In this document: positions 1-7,310 of the stretch, in pieces
Layout: each line of letters starts with the position of its first letter
Numbering within the stretch: the first letter of the stretch is position 1
DNA from: Clostridiales bacterium
GTDB lineage: Bacteria; Bacillota; Clostridia; Lachnospirales; Lachnospiraceae
Length of the DNA: 64,000 nt
Direction of reading: 5' to 3'
Assembly: GCA_019423795.1 (NCBI GenBank)
Contig: JAHZAT010000067.1
Coordinates: forward strand, 1-64,000
Program-made: the position numbers and the translations under genes
The notes under the pieces: model-generated
The model's input: the letters and a program-made list of their open reading frames with translations, nothing else
What the model was told of the DNA's origin: nothing
Database searches by the model: none

Positions 1-69
1 TCTTAGAGCACATCCTTGTAAAAAGATAACGGTTCGTATCCCTGGTCCATCAACCCCCCCCCTTAATTT

Positions 70-109
70 TGTCGAAAAGCTTCACAAATTGTACAAAAAG
101 TGATACAAT
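70..109 (+). promoter_or_regulatory. Promoter of crotonase/CoA-transferase operon with adjacent 0A box
   Basis: TTCACA (81-86), a 17-base spacer and TACAAT (104-109) with an upstream TG form a good extended sigma-A promoter. A TGTCGAA 0A-box core (70-76) ends four bases before the -35, where a DNA-bound Spo0A could contact RNA polymerase. The match to the Bacillus Spo0A box is seen; regulation is inferred. Confidence 0.6.
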
Positions 110-144
110 ATGATTATCAAAACAACTTAAAGGAGGATATGCCT

Positions 145-939
145 ATGAAGCTAGAGAAATTGCAGTTCGTTGTAGAAGATGGAGTTGGTATCATCACAAT
201 GAACTATATGAAGAATCTTAATGCAATTGATGATCAGATGGCAGACGAGTTGATGTACGTAGTAGATACTTGTGAGAATGACCCGAATGTGAAAGTTGTT
301 GTTTTAAAAGGAATGCCAAAGGCATTTTCAGCAGGAGGAGACATTGGATACTTCTATAACCTGATCCAACAAGGTGGAGAAGTGAATATGGATTCTCTGA
401 TCAGTAAAGTTGGCAATGTAACCGATGGTCTGAAGCGTATGAGTAAGCTTGTGATCTCAAGTGTAAGTGGAGCGGCAGCAGGTGCAGGAGTAAGTCTTGC
501 ATTTTCGGGGGACTTTGTTGTATGCGCAGACAATGCGAAGTTTATTATGGCATTTGTGAATCTTGGACTAGTTCCAGATACCGGTGGAACGTACCTGTTT
601 GTTAAGAGTCTTGGAATTCAGAAGGCAATGGAACTGTGTGTTACAGGAAGACCAATGAAAGCACAGGAAGCAAAAGATGCCGGAATGGTATATGATGTAG
701 TTCCAGCGGAGGAATTAGATGATACCGTTATGAAACTTGCTAAGAAATTTGCTAGTGGACCATTACTTTCTTATAAGAATATCAAGAAACAGATTTATCA
801 GGCAGGGCTTGCTGATTATAAGAAATACCTGGATGAATGTGAGATTCCGACACAGCGTGAATGTGCGGCATCTTCTGATTTTATAGAAGGAGTCAAAGCT
901 TTTATGGAGAAGAGAAAGGCTGAATTCAAAGGAGAATAA
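145..939 (+). CDS. Enoyl-CoA hydratase/isomerase (crotonase) family protein, PaaG-like
   Basis: A 264-residue crotonase-fold enzyme acting on an acyl-CoA thioester. Visible marks are the oxyanion-hole stretch SAGGD, the GAAAGAGVSLAF segment and GLVPDTGGT. The position of the first hydratase Glu is Ser, and the second hydratase Glu is not seen, while an Asp sits in PDTGGT. That pattern matches PaaG-type isomerases better than true enoyl-CoA hydratases, so double-bond isomerisation is more likely than hydration (alignment by eye). The start at 145 is set by AGGAGG at 131-136; the in-frame ATG at 139 is too close to it. It lies 41 bases ahead of the CoA-transferase genes and probably shares their transcript. 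The substrate is unknown. Confidence 0.85.
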   Translation: MKLEKLQFVVEDGVGIITMNYMKNLNAIDDQMADELMYVVDTCENDPNVKVVVLKGMPKAFSAGGDIGYFYNLIQQGGEVNMDSLISKVGNVTDGLKRMSKLVISSVSGAAAGAGVSLAFSGDFVVCADNAKFIMAFVNLGLVPDTGGTYLFVKSLGIQKAMELCVTGRPMKAQEAKDAGMVYDVVPAEELDDTVMKLAKKFASGPLLSYKNIKKQIYQAGLADYKKYLDECEIPTQRECAASSDFIEGVKAFMEKRKAEFKGE

Positions 940-980
940 AGCCAGGATCAAACCATGAACATAGAAGGGAGGTCACGCCT

Positions 981-1697
981 TTGAAGTCAAAAGTTGTAAC
1001 AAGAGAGGAAGCGCTCTCAAGAATTCATGATGGACAGACGATCATGTTTGGAGACTGGCATGGAGAATTTGCAGCAGATGAGATCATTGATGGAATGTTA
1101 GAAAAAGGAATCAAAGACATTGATGCGATTGCTGTATCTGCTGGAATGGCGGATCAAGGAGTCGGAAAGCTGATCAAAGATCACAGAGTTAAGAGTTTGA
1201 TCACAACACATATTGGGTTGAACCCGATCGCCAAGGATCAGATGTTTGCAGGAGAACTTGCGATAGAATTTAGTCCGCAAGGAACCTTTGCAGAAAGAAT
1301 CCGTTGTGGTGGAGCAGGCTTAGGTGGCTGTCTGACACCAACAGGACTTGGTACAGAAGTAGAAGAAGGTAAACAAAAACTAACGATCGATGGCAAAGAA
1401 TATCTTCTGGAATTACCATTGCGTGCAGATGTTGCTTTAATCAAAGCAACGAAAGCAGATACTGCAGGTAATATTTCATTCCGAATGAATTCCAGAGCAA
1501 CAAACAGTACGATGGCTATGGCTGCTGATATGGTGATTGTTGAAGTCGAAGAGATCGTGGAAGTGGGTGAACTAGGACCAGAAGAGATTGATGTTCCAGC
1601 ACCTGTGATCGATATGATCTATGAAAGAACCGGTGAGAAACGACCAATGTGTCCAATGTGGCAGCGAGCCAAAGCAAAAGCGGAAGGAGGTCAGTGA
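981..1697 (+). CDS. 3-oxoacid CoA-transferase family, subunit A
   Basis: A 238-residue alpha subunit of a heteromeric family I CoA-transferase (AtoD/CtfA/SCOT-A type). The family marks PTGLGTEVEEGK and the GKEYLLELPLRADVALIKA stretch are plain. It starts with TTG, supported by AGGGAGGT eight bases upstream. With subunit B it would move CoA between a short-chain acyl-CoA and a free acid. Which pair it uses (acetoacetate, butyrate, glutaconate or other) cannot be read from the sequence. The crotonase upstream suggests a degradative or fermentative acyl-CoA route. The subunit B start codon follows this stop after one base, so translation is probably coupled. Confidence 0.85.
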   Translation: MKSKVVTREEALSRIHDGQTIMFGDWHGEFAADEIIDGMLEKGIKDIDAIAVSAGMADQGVGKLIKDHRVKSLITTHIGLNPIAKDQMFAGELAIEFSPQGTFAERIRCGGAGLGGCLTPTGLGTEVEEGKQKLTIDGKEYLLELPLRADVALIKATKADTAGNISFRMNSRATNSTMAMAADMVIVEVEEIVEVGELGPEEIDVPAPVIDMIYERTGEKRPMCPMWQRAKAKAEGGQ

Positions 1698-1698
1698 T

Positions 1699-2358
1699 AT
1701 GGCAGGATTGACAGGAAGAAAGCTGATCGCATCACGATGTGCAAAGTTTTTTAAAGATGGAGATTTTGTAAATCTTGGTATCGGAGTTCCGCTGATGTGT
1801 GTAAATTATCTCCCAGAAGGTGTGGATCTGTGGCTGGAAGCAGAGATCGGAACCGTCGGAAGTGGACCAACCCCAAGCTGGGATAAAGTAGATATTGATG
1901 TTATTGATGCCGGCGGACAGCCTGCATCTGTGATCAAAGGTGGAAGCGTGTATGATCATGAGATGTCTTTTGCATTTATACGTGGCGGACATATTGATGC
2001 AGCAGTTCTTGGTACACTTCAGGTAGACCAAGAAGGCAATATCGCTAACTGGACGATTCCAGGGAAGATGGTGCCAGGAATGGGTGGTGCCATGGATCTG
2101 TGTGCCGGAGTGAAGAAGATCATTGTAGCAACAGACCATTGTGAAAAGAGTGGAAAGTCTAAGATATTAAAGAAATGTACACTTCCTTTGACGGGAGTTC
2201 ATTGTGTAACAGATATCGTAACAGAACGTTGCTATTTTGAAGTTACAAAAGATGGTCTCGTGTTAAGGGAACTTGCAGAAGGATATAGTGTAGAAGATAT
2301 CCTTGCATGCACAGAAGCTGATGTGATCGTACCGGATGAAATTGGTGTTATGAGCTGA
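1699..2358 (+). CDS. 3-oxoacid CoA-transferase family, subunit B
   Basis: A 219-residue beta subunit that carries the catalytic Glu in family I CoA-transferases. The N-terminal segment VNLGIGVP and the GGAMDL and KIIVATDHCEK stretches match AtoA/SCOT-B. The usual SENG active-site motif is replaced by EAEIG (residues 47-51), where Glu49 aligns with the nucleophile and the following Asn is Ile. The start at 1699 has GGAGG eight bases upstream, inside subunit A. A longer start at 1621 would overlap A and has no ribosome site. The gene ends at a strong bidirectional terminator shared with the permease on the other strand. Confidence 0.85.
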   Translation: MAGLTGRKLIASRCAKFFKDGDFVNLGIGVPLMCVNYLPEGVDLWLEAEIGTVGSGPTPSWDKVDIDVIDAGGQPASVIKGGSVYDHEMSFAFIRGGHIDAAVLGTLQVDQEGNIANWTIPGKMVPGMGGAMDLCAGVKKIIVATDHCEKSGKSKILKKCTLPLTGVHCVTDIVTERCYFEVTKDGLVLRELAEGYSVEDILACTEADVIVPDEIGVMS

Positions 2359-2382
2359 TAATAGACGCAGGAAAGCATATAG

Positions 2383-2430
2383 AAAAACAGCACTGTACAG
2401 GAATAAAATTCCCAATGCAGTGCTGTTTTT
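2383..2430. terminator. Bidirectional intrinsic terminator
   Basis: A perfect 13-base inverted repeat, AAAAACAGCACTG (2383-2395) and CAGTGCTGTTTTT (2418-2430), has A and T tracts at its ends. It serves the CoA-transferase operon on plus and the permease on minus. The loop holds a smaller GGAAT/ATTCC stem. Confidence 0.9.
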
Positions 2431-2440
2431 ATTAGTTTAT

Positions 2441-3832
2441 TTAATCTTCTTTTGGCAACGCAATATTTAAAATAATTGCAACAAGTGCCGCAGGTACAAT
2501 ACCAGATCCTCCAAAGATTAACTGAATTCCTTCAGGAAGTCCGGAAAGAACTGTACTGTTTGCACCGATTCCGTATCCAAGTCCAAGTGCTACAGATACG
2601 ATTGTGATATTTCTCATACCCATTGGTTCTTTTGTGATCAGCTGAATACCACTGATTACGATAGAAGAGAACATCATAACGGCTGCTCCACCTAATACGC
2701 TCTGTGGCATGATAGAGATCAGGGCAGCAAGTTTTGGAAATAACCCACAAAGAATTAAGAAGATTGCTCCTGTAGCCAGTGCAAAACGGTTTACGATCTT
2801 TGTCATAGTAACAAGACCAACGTTCTGGCTGAATGATGTATTTGGTAAAACACCAAAGAATGCTGCGAGTGTAGATCCGATACCATCACAGACAACACCA
2901 CCAGAAAGCTCAGAATCTGTAGCTTCACGATCCATACCACCTTCGATAACACCAGAAATATCTCCGACTGTTTCTACAGCGGTTACGATAAACATGATAA
3001 GTACAGGAATGATCGCTCTTGCATCAAAAACAATTTTTACAGGCATAAATTTTGGAACAGCAAACCAGCTGGCTTGTGCAACTTTATCCCAATTTAATAC
3101 CCATGCTTTTGTGTATTCTACACCATCTGCATTCACGGCAGTTGTGGGAAGTACAACACCCATGATTCCCGCAATGATATATCCTGCGATAATTCCAATC
3201 AATACGGAAGAAGCACTTGTCATACCTTTTGTTCCATGCTTTAATGCGATGATGATCACAAGAACAATAGTTCCAAGTAATAAGTTCTCAATTGATCCGA
3301 AATCATTAGCGGAATTTCCACCACCAAAAGAATTGACACCAACACCGATCAGTGACAATCCAATGGAAAGTACAACCGTACCGGTAACAACCGCTGGGAA
3401 AAATCTTCGAAGTGGTTTTAACATAAATCCTAATACAGATTCAAATAATCCACCGATAATGGAAGCACCCATGATCGCACCATATCCAAGAATTCCACCA
3501 CCCATGACTCCAGCAACACTGCTGCAGACACCGATAAATCCTGAACTGGTTCCCATGATGATTGGAACTTTTCCACCGATTGGTCCAATTGCATACAACT
3601 GGATCAGAGTGACAATTCCGGCAATTAACATAGCATTTTGTAAAAGCGCAATCTGAACGTCTGCAAATTCGGTTCCGGAAGCAATACCACAAGCCCCTGT
3701 AATGATCAGAACTGGAGTTAAGTTTCCTACGAACATGGCGAATACATGCTGCAGACCAAGGAGAATCGCTTTTTGCAGCGGAAGTTTTCCATAAAAATCG
3801 TACTCCGCACCTTTGTTTTTCTCTTGATTCAT
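2441..3832 (-). CDS. NCS2 family nucleobase permease, xanthine/uric acid type
   Basis: A 463-residue polytopic membrane transporter of the nucleobase:cation symporter-2 family. Family marks are LLGLQHVFAMFVGN near the N-terminus, the conserved Glu in TAVETVGDISG, and the signature region SFSQNVGLVTMTKIVNRF. The NxG form of the signature favours xanthine or uric acid over uracil. About 12 to 14 membrane segments are evident. The ribosome site AAGGAG lies just upstream on the minus strand. No purine riboswitch is visible in the leader. It is a single-gene unit converging on the CoA-transferase operon. Confidence 0.88.
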   Translation of the reverse strand: MNQEKNKGAEYDFYGKLPLQKAILLGLQHVFAMFVGNLTPVLIITGACGIASGTEFADVQIALLQNAMLIAGIVTLIQLYAIGPIGGKVPIIMGTSSGFIGVCSSVAGVMGGGILGYGAIMGASIIGGLFESVLGFMLKPLRRFFPAVVTGTVVLSIGLSLIGVGVNSFGGGNSANDFGSIENLLLGTIVLVIIIALKHGTKGMTSASSVLIGIIAGYIIAGIMGVVLPTTAVNADGVEYTKAWVLNWDKVAQASWFAVPKFMPVKIVFDARAIIPVLIMFIVTAVETVGDISGVIEGGMDREATDSELSGGVVCDGIGSTLAAFFGVLPNTSFSQNVGLVTMTKIVNRFALATGAIFLILCGLFPKLAALISIMPQSVLGGAAVMMFSSIVISGIQLITKEPMGMRNITIVSVALGLGYGIGANSTVLSGLPEGIQLIFGGSGIVPAALVAIILNIALPKED

Positions 3833-3865
3833 TTTTCTTTCGTCTCCTTTTTATAATGCATGATG

Positions 3866-3927
3866 AGCAGTTTTATACTGCTGTTTTTACAGCATAATAT
3901 TATAAAGGATTTGGAAGAAAATGTATA
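3866..3927 (-). promoter_or_regulatory. Permease promoter and short leader hairpins
   Basis: On the minus strand TATACA (3922-3927), 17 bases and TATAAT (3899-3904) form a plausible sigma-A promoter. Two short hairpins follow, TGCTGT/ACAGCA (3879-3894) and AGCAGT/ACTGCT (3866-3882). They share bases, so they cannot both form. The predicted start falls inside the first one. Confidence 0.5.
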
Positions 3928-4037
3928 GTTCTTTTTTATGAGCAATTAATTATTATAACTTTATAATTTAAGAATCTGATTAAGAATCTAAAAAATAGAA
4001 ATATATAAGGAGATTTAAAAGAAAACACAAAATAAGT

Positions 4038-4066
4038 TTGAATAACTATAACATATTTGCTATAAT
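4038..4066 (+). promoter_or_regulatory. Sigma-A promoter of the asp23-recN operon
   Basis: TTGAAT (4038-4043), a 17-base spacer and TATAAT (4061-4066) with an extended TG two bases upstream. This near-consensus promoter sits 40 bases before the asp23 start. Confidence 0.8.
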
Positions 4067-4105
4067 AAATCATATCAGTATGCAGAAATACAGGAGGCTT
4101 TTACT

Positions 4106-4480
4106 ATGGAGAATAAAAGTAGTTACCAGATAAACGAGCAGGGAGTGCTCGGAGAAGTGAAAATTGCAGATGATGTGATCGCAGTGATCGCAGGAATCGC
4201 AGCGACTGAAGTGACAGGTGTTGCCAGAATGTGTGGAAATATTACAAATGAATTGGTAAGTAAACTTGGAGTTAACAATTTATCCAAGGGAGTTAAAGTT
4301 GTCGTAGAGAATCATCATGTAAGAGTCAATCTTGCATTAGAACTTGATTATGGAGTAAGTATTCCAGAGATATCAGAGAAAGTTCAGAATCGAGTAAAGT
4401 CTGCCATTGAGAATATGACGGGATTGAAAGTAAAAGAAGTCAATGTTCGTGTTGCAGGTGTGGCAGCAGAAGAAGAGTAG
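4106..4480 (+). CDS. Asp23/Gls24 family envelope stress response protein
   Basis: A 124-residue member of the Asp23 (DUF322) family. The family core is visible as IADDVIAVIAGIAATEVTGVARM and LALELDYGVSIPEISEKVQNRVKSAI read in pieces. Staphylococcal Asp23 is membrane-associated and linked to cell-wall stress; in Clostridia the gene routinely precedes nusB and its role is unsettled. The start follows CAGGAGG by seven bases. It is the first gene of a long operon running to recN, separated from nusB by a weak terminator-like hairpin. Confidence 0.85.
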   Translation: MENKSSYQINEQGVLGEVKIADDVIAVIAGIAATEVTGVARMCGNITNELVSKLGVNNLSKGVKVVVENHHVRVNLALELDYGVSIPEISEKVQNRVKSAIENMTGLKVKEVNVRVAGVAAEEE

Positions 4481-4501
4481 AAATAATATAAAAGCAAAGT
4501 C

Positions 4502-4530
4502 AGACGGGACTGATCAACAGTTCCGTCTTT
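4502..4530 (+). terminator. Weak intrinsic terminator or attenuator between asp23 and nusB
   Basis: AGACGGGACTG (4502-4512) pairs with CAGTTCCGTCT (4518-4528), one G-U pair, loop ATCAA. Only CTTTGT follows, so termination should be partial. It probably sets asp23 output above that of the downstream genes. Confidence 0.55.
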
Positions 4531-4551
4531 GTATCGCAGAAAGGAATCATA

Positions 4552-4965
4552 ATGAAAAGAAGTGAGGTAAGAGAACATATTTTTAGAATTTTATTTTGTG
4601 TAGAATTCTGTGAAAAGGAAGAATTTGAAGATCAGGTAGAGTTATATTTTCAGGGACATGAGAGTATTAATGAGAAGACTCAGAAAGAGATTACAGCAAA
4701 GACAGAGAATCTGATTGAACACTTAGATGAGATTGATGAAGAAATTTCAGCTCATACAAATGCATGGAATCTTGAAAGACTTGGAAAGGCAGAATTGTCT
4801 ATTTTAAGACTTGCAACATATGAAATCTTATTAGATGAACAGGTGCCAAGAAAGGTAGCGATCAATGAAGCAGTAGAACTTGCAAAGAAATACTGCAACG
4901 AGAAAGCAGCTCCATTTATCAATGGTGTGTTAAGTAAGATTGGACAGGATATGAATGAAGAATAA
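4552..4965 (+). CDS. nusB: Transcription antitermination factor NusB
   Basis: A 137-residue all-helical RNA-binding protein that binds boxA with NusE (S10) in rRNA antitermination. The C-terminal signature AINEAVELAKKYCNEKAAPF followed by INGVL is diagnostic, and length fits the family. AAAGGAA precedes the ATG. The end overlaps the start of xseA by 11 bases. Confidence 0.95.
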   Translation: MKRSEVREHIFRILFCVEFCEKEEFEDQVELYFQGHESINEKTQKEITAKTENLIEHLDEIDEEISAHTNAWNLERLGKAELSILRLATYEILLDEQVPRKVAINEAVELAKKYCNEKAAPFINGVLSKIGQDMNEE

Positions 4966-6178
4966 AGTTTTTTCTGTAACACAGATTAATACTTATATCA
5001 AGAGAATGTTTCAAAGTGATTATGCTCTGAGAAGAATCTCGATCAAAGGACAGGTATCAAACTGCAAATACCATTCTTCCGGGCATATTTATTTTTCATT
5101 AAAGGATGAAGGAAGCCAGATATCTTGTGTTATGTTTGCGAATGCAAGATATGATGGGCTGAAGTTTGAGTTAGAAGATGGACAGGAAGTTGTAGTTGAT
5201 GGGAATATCAGTGTGTATGAGCGTGGAGGAAGTTACCAGCTTTATGCACAAGAGATCCGCCTCAATGGAATCGGGGAGCTTTATGTAGCTTATGAGATGT
5301 TAAAACAGAAGTTATATGAAGAAGGTTTATTTGATCATGAGAAGAAGAAACCAATTCCTAAGAATCCAAAGAAGATCGGAGTGGTAACTGCAAGGACAGG
5401 TGCGGCGATCCATGATATCATTAGTACAGCAAAGAGAAGGAATCCTTATGTCCAGCTTATTTTATATCCAGCGAAAGTGCAGGGAGATGGAGCGTCAGAT
5501 ACCATTGTTGCAGGAATTAAAGCATTAGATCAATATGGAGTGGATATCATCATTGTCGGAAGAGGTGGTGGATCCATCGAAGATTTATGGGCATTTAATG
5601 AGGAGAAGGTTGCAAGAGCAATCTATGAAGCACAGACACCGATCATTTCTGGAACAGGACATGAGGTAGACACAACAATTGCAGATTATGCTGCGGATCT
5701 TCGAGCAGCAACACCAACGGCGGCATGTGAGCTTGCAGTTCCAGATATCAGAGAAGTGATGGAAGGAATCACCAATAGAGAATATACGCTTCGAACATTA
5801 TTGAAACAGGTGGTTCGTAGATATCAGATGAAATTGCAACAATATCAGATTACAATTGCTAATTTTGATCCTCGTTTTCAATTACAGGAACAGAAGATGC
5901 ATTTAGCAGAATTGGAAGAACAGATCCATGCAGTAATGAAGAACAAGATGACTGACTATCAGCACAAACTGGAATTGTATACAAAGGAACTTCACGGATT
6001 GTCTCCGACGGCGAAACTTATTAATGGTTTTGGATATATCGAAGGATCAAACGGAGAGCCAGTGACAAGTGTTAAGAAGGTGATGGAAGGAGATCAGATT
6101 TCATTGACGATTTCTGATGGAACGATCATTACGAAAGCAGAGCAGATCAAGAGAATGGATGAAATTAAGGAAAGTTAA
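4955..6178 (+). CDS. xseA: Exodeoxyribonuclease VII large subunit
   Basis: A 407-residue catalytic subunit of exonuclease VII, which degrades single-stranded DNA in both directions. An N-terminal OB fold (about residues 5-100) binds ssDNA. The nuclease core shows IGVVTARTGAAIHDI, GRGGGSIEDLWAFN and SGTGHEVDTTIADYAADLRA, followed by a coiled-coil region (about 270-350). The start overlaps the nusB end and is inside the translated region, implying coupled translation. xseB follows after 17 bases, as usual in Firmicutes. Confidence 0.95.
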   Translation: MKNKVFSVTQINTYIKRMFQSDYALRRISIKGQVSNCKYHSSGHIYFSLKDEGSQISCVMFANARYDGLKFELEDGQEVVVDGNISVYERGGSYQLYAQEIRLNGIGELYVAYEMLKQKLYEEGLFDHEKKKPIPKNPKKIGVVTARTGAAIHDIISTAKRRNPYVQLILYPAKVQGDGASDTIVAGIKALDQYGVDIIIVGRGGGSIEDLWAFNEEKVARAIYEAQTPIISGTGHEVDTTIADYAADLRAATPTAACELAVPDIREVMEGITNREYTLRTLLKQVVRRYQMKLQQYQITIANFDPRFQLQEQKMHLAELEEQIHAVMKNKMTDYQHKLELYTKELHGLSPTAKLINGFGYIEGSNGEPVTSVKKVMEGDQISLTISDGTIITKAEQIKRMDEIKES

Positions 6179-6195
6179 GAAAGAGGAAATTTGAT

Positions 6196-6405
6196 ATGGC
6201 AAAGAAAAAATTTGATATAGATCAGGGATTTGAGCAGTTAGATGAGATTCTTACAAAGCTTTCCGGAGAAGAGATCAAACTTCCAGAGGCAGTAAAATTG
6301 TATACGGAAGGTGTCGGGCTTGTAAAACAGTGCAAAGATTCTTTAGATAAAGTAGAAAAAGAACTGATCATATTAGAAGAAAATGGGGAAGAACATGAAC
6401 TTTAA
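6196..6405 (+). CDS. xseB: Exodeoxyribonuclease VII small subunit
   Basis: A 69-residue helical subunit that coats the XseA coiled coil. Segments FEQLDEILTKLSGEEIKLPEAV and LYTEGVGLVKQC are the family core. AAAGAGGAAA lies a few bases before the ATG. Its 3' end overlaps the ispA start. Confidence 0.93.
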   Translation: MAKKKFDIDQGFEQLDEILTKLSGEEIKLPEAVKLYTEGVGLVKQCKDSLDKVEKELIILEENGEEHEL

Positions 6406-7288
6406 GGCTGAGATGAATGAAAGGGTAGAGCAGATTGAACAGATTTTAGATCAATATCTGCCACCCAAAGAAGGATTACAAAAAACAGTTTTAACTGCAA
6501 TGAATACAACAGTAAAGGCAGGAGGAAAACGTCTTCGTCCAATGCTGATCAATGAAACTTATAAGATGTTTGGAGGAGAGGGAGATATCGTAAAACCATT
6601 TATGGCGGCGATTGAGATGATCCACACATATTCTCTGATCCATGATGATCTGCCAGCATTAGATAATGATGATTATCGAAGAGGACAAAAGACATGTCAT
6701 ATTGTTTATGGAGAAGATATGGCGATCCTTGCGGGTGATGCGTTGCTTAATTATGCATATGAAGTTGCAACGAAAGCATTTGATCTTGCGGATCAAGATG
6801 AGATGATGAATGTAGTTGAAGCAGTGAAGATTCTTGCGAGAAAACCTGGAATCTATGGAATGATCGGTGGACAGGTTGCAGATGTTGAGCTAGAAGGAAC
6901 ACCGCTTAGTATGGAACAGATTTTGTTTATCCATAAGAATAAGACATCAGCATTGATCGAGGCTTGCATGATGATCGGAGCAGTTCTTGCAGGGGCATCG
7001 AAAGAAGATGTTATGGCGATGGAAGAATGTGGGGAATATATTGGACTTGCATTCCAGATTCAGGATGATATTCTGGATCTTACTGGAGATGAAGAAGAGA
7101 TTGGAAAGCCAGTCGGAAGTGATGAGAAGAATCACAAGACGACTTACGTGACATTAAAGGGATTGGAACAATCTGCAAAAGATGTAGAAGAAATTTCAAA
7201 GAAAGCAATTGAGATTTTAGCAAGATATGAGGTGGGAGATCGTTATCTTACAAATCTTACAAGATTTTTAATTCATCGAACACACTAA
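6395..7288 (+). CDS. ispA: Polyprenyl (farnesyl/geranyl) diphosphate synthase
   Basis: A 297-residue short-chain trans-prenyltransferase that condenses IPP and DMAPP to C10/C15 diphosphates, precursor of undecaprenyl phosphate. The first Asp-rich motif is DDLPALDNDD and the second is DDILD within FQIQDDILDLTGD; GGKRLRP near residue 45 binds diphosphate. The start is uncertain: ATG 6395 has GGGGAAG just upstream, and an in-frame ATG at 6383 adds four residues. It overlaps xseB and stands before dxs, so isoprenoid genes are co-transcribed. Confidence 0.92.
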   Translation: MNFKAEMNERVEQIEQILDQYLPPKEGLQKTVLTAMNTTVKAGGKRLRPMLINETYKMFGGEGDIVKPFMAAIEMIHTYSLIHDDLPALDNDDYRRGQKTCHIVYGEDMAILAGDALLNYAYEVATKAFDLADQDEMMNVVEAVKILARKPGIYGMIGGQVADVELEGTPLSMEQILFIHKNKTSALIEACMMIGAVLAGASKEDVMAMEECGEYIGLAFQIQDDILDLTGDEEEIGKPVGSDEKNHKTTYVTLKGLEQSAKDVEEISKKAIEILARYEVGDRYLTNLTRFLIHRTH

Positions 7289-7310
7289 GCAGAGAGAAAG
7301 AGGGAGCATT

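Noticed and set aside
1..53. tRNA-like sequence at the left edge (TTAGAGCA, TTGTAA, GGTTCG, GGTCCA elements in the right order and spacing)
   Set aside because: The anticodon and T stems do not pair properly and no CCA end follows. It may be a decayed or truncated tRNA, but the 5' half is outside the window and the case is too weak to list.
2709..3656. 315-residue open frame on plus, opposite the permease gene
   Set aside because: It is the antisense of a clear NCS2 permease, has no ribosome site and its composition (Pro, Thr, Ile-rich) is that of a shadow frame.
3833..4037. Possible purine riboswitch upstream of the permease
   Set aside because: None of the conserved junction or loop sequences of the purine aptamer is present on the minus strand.
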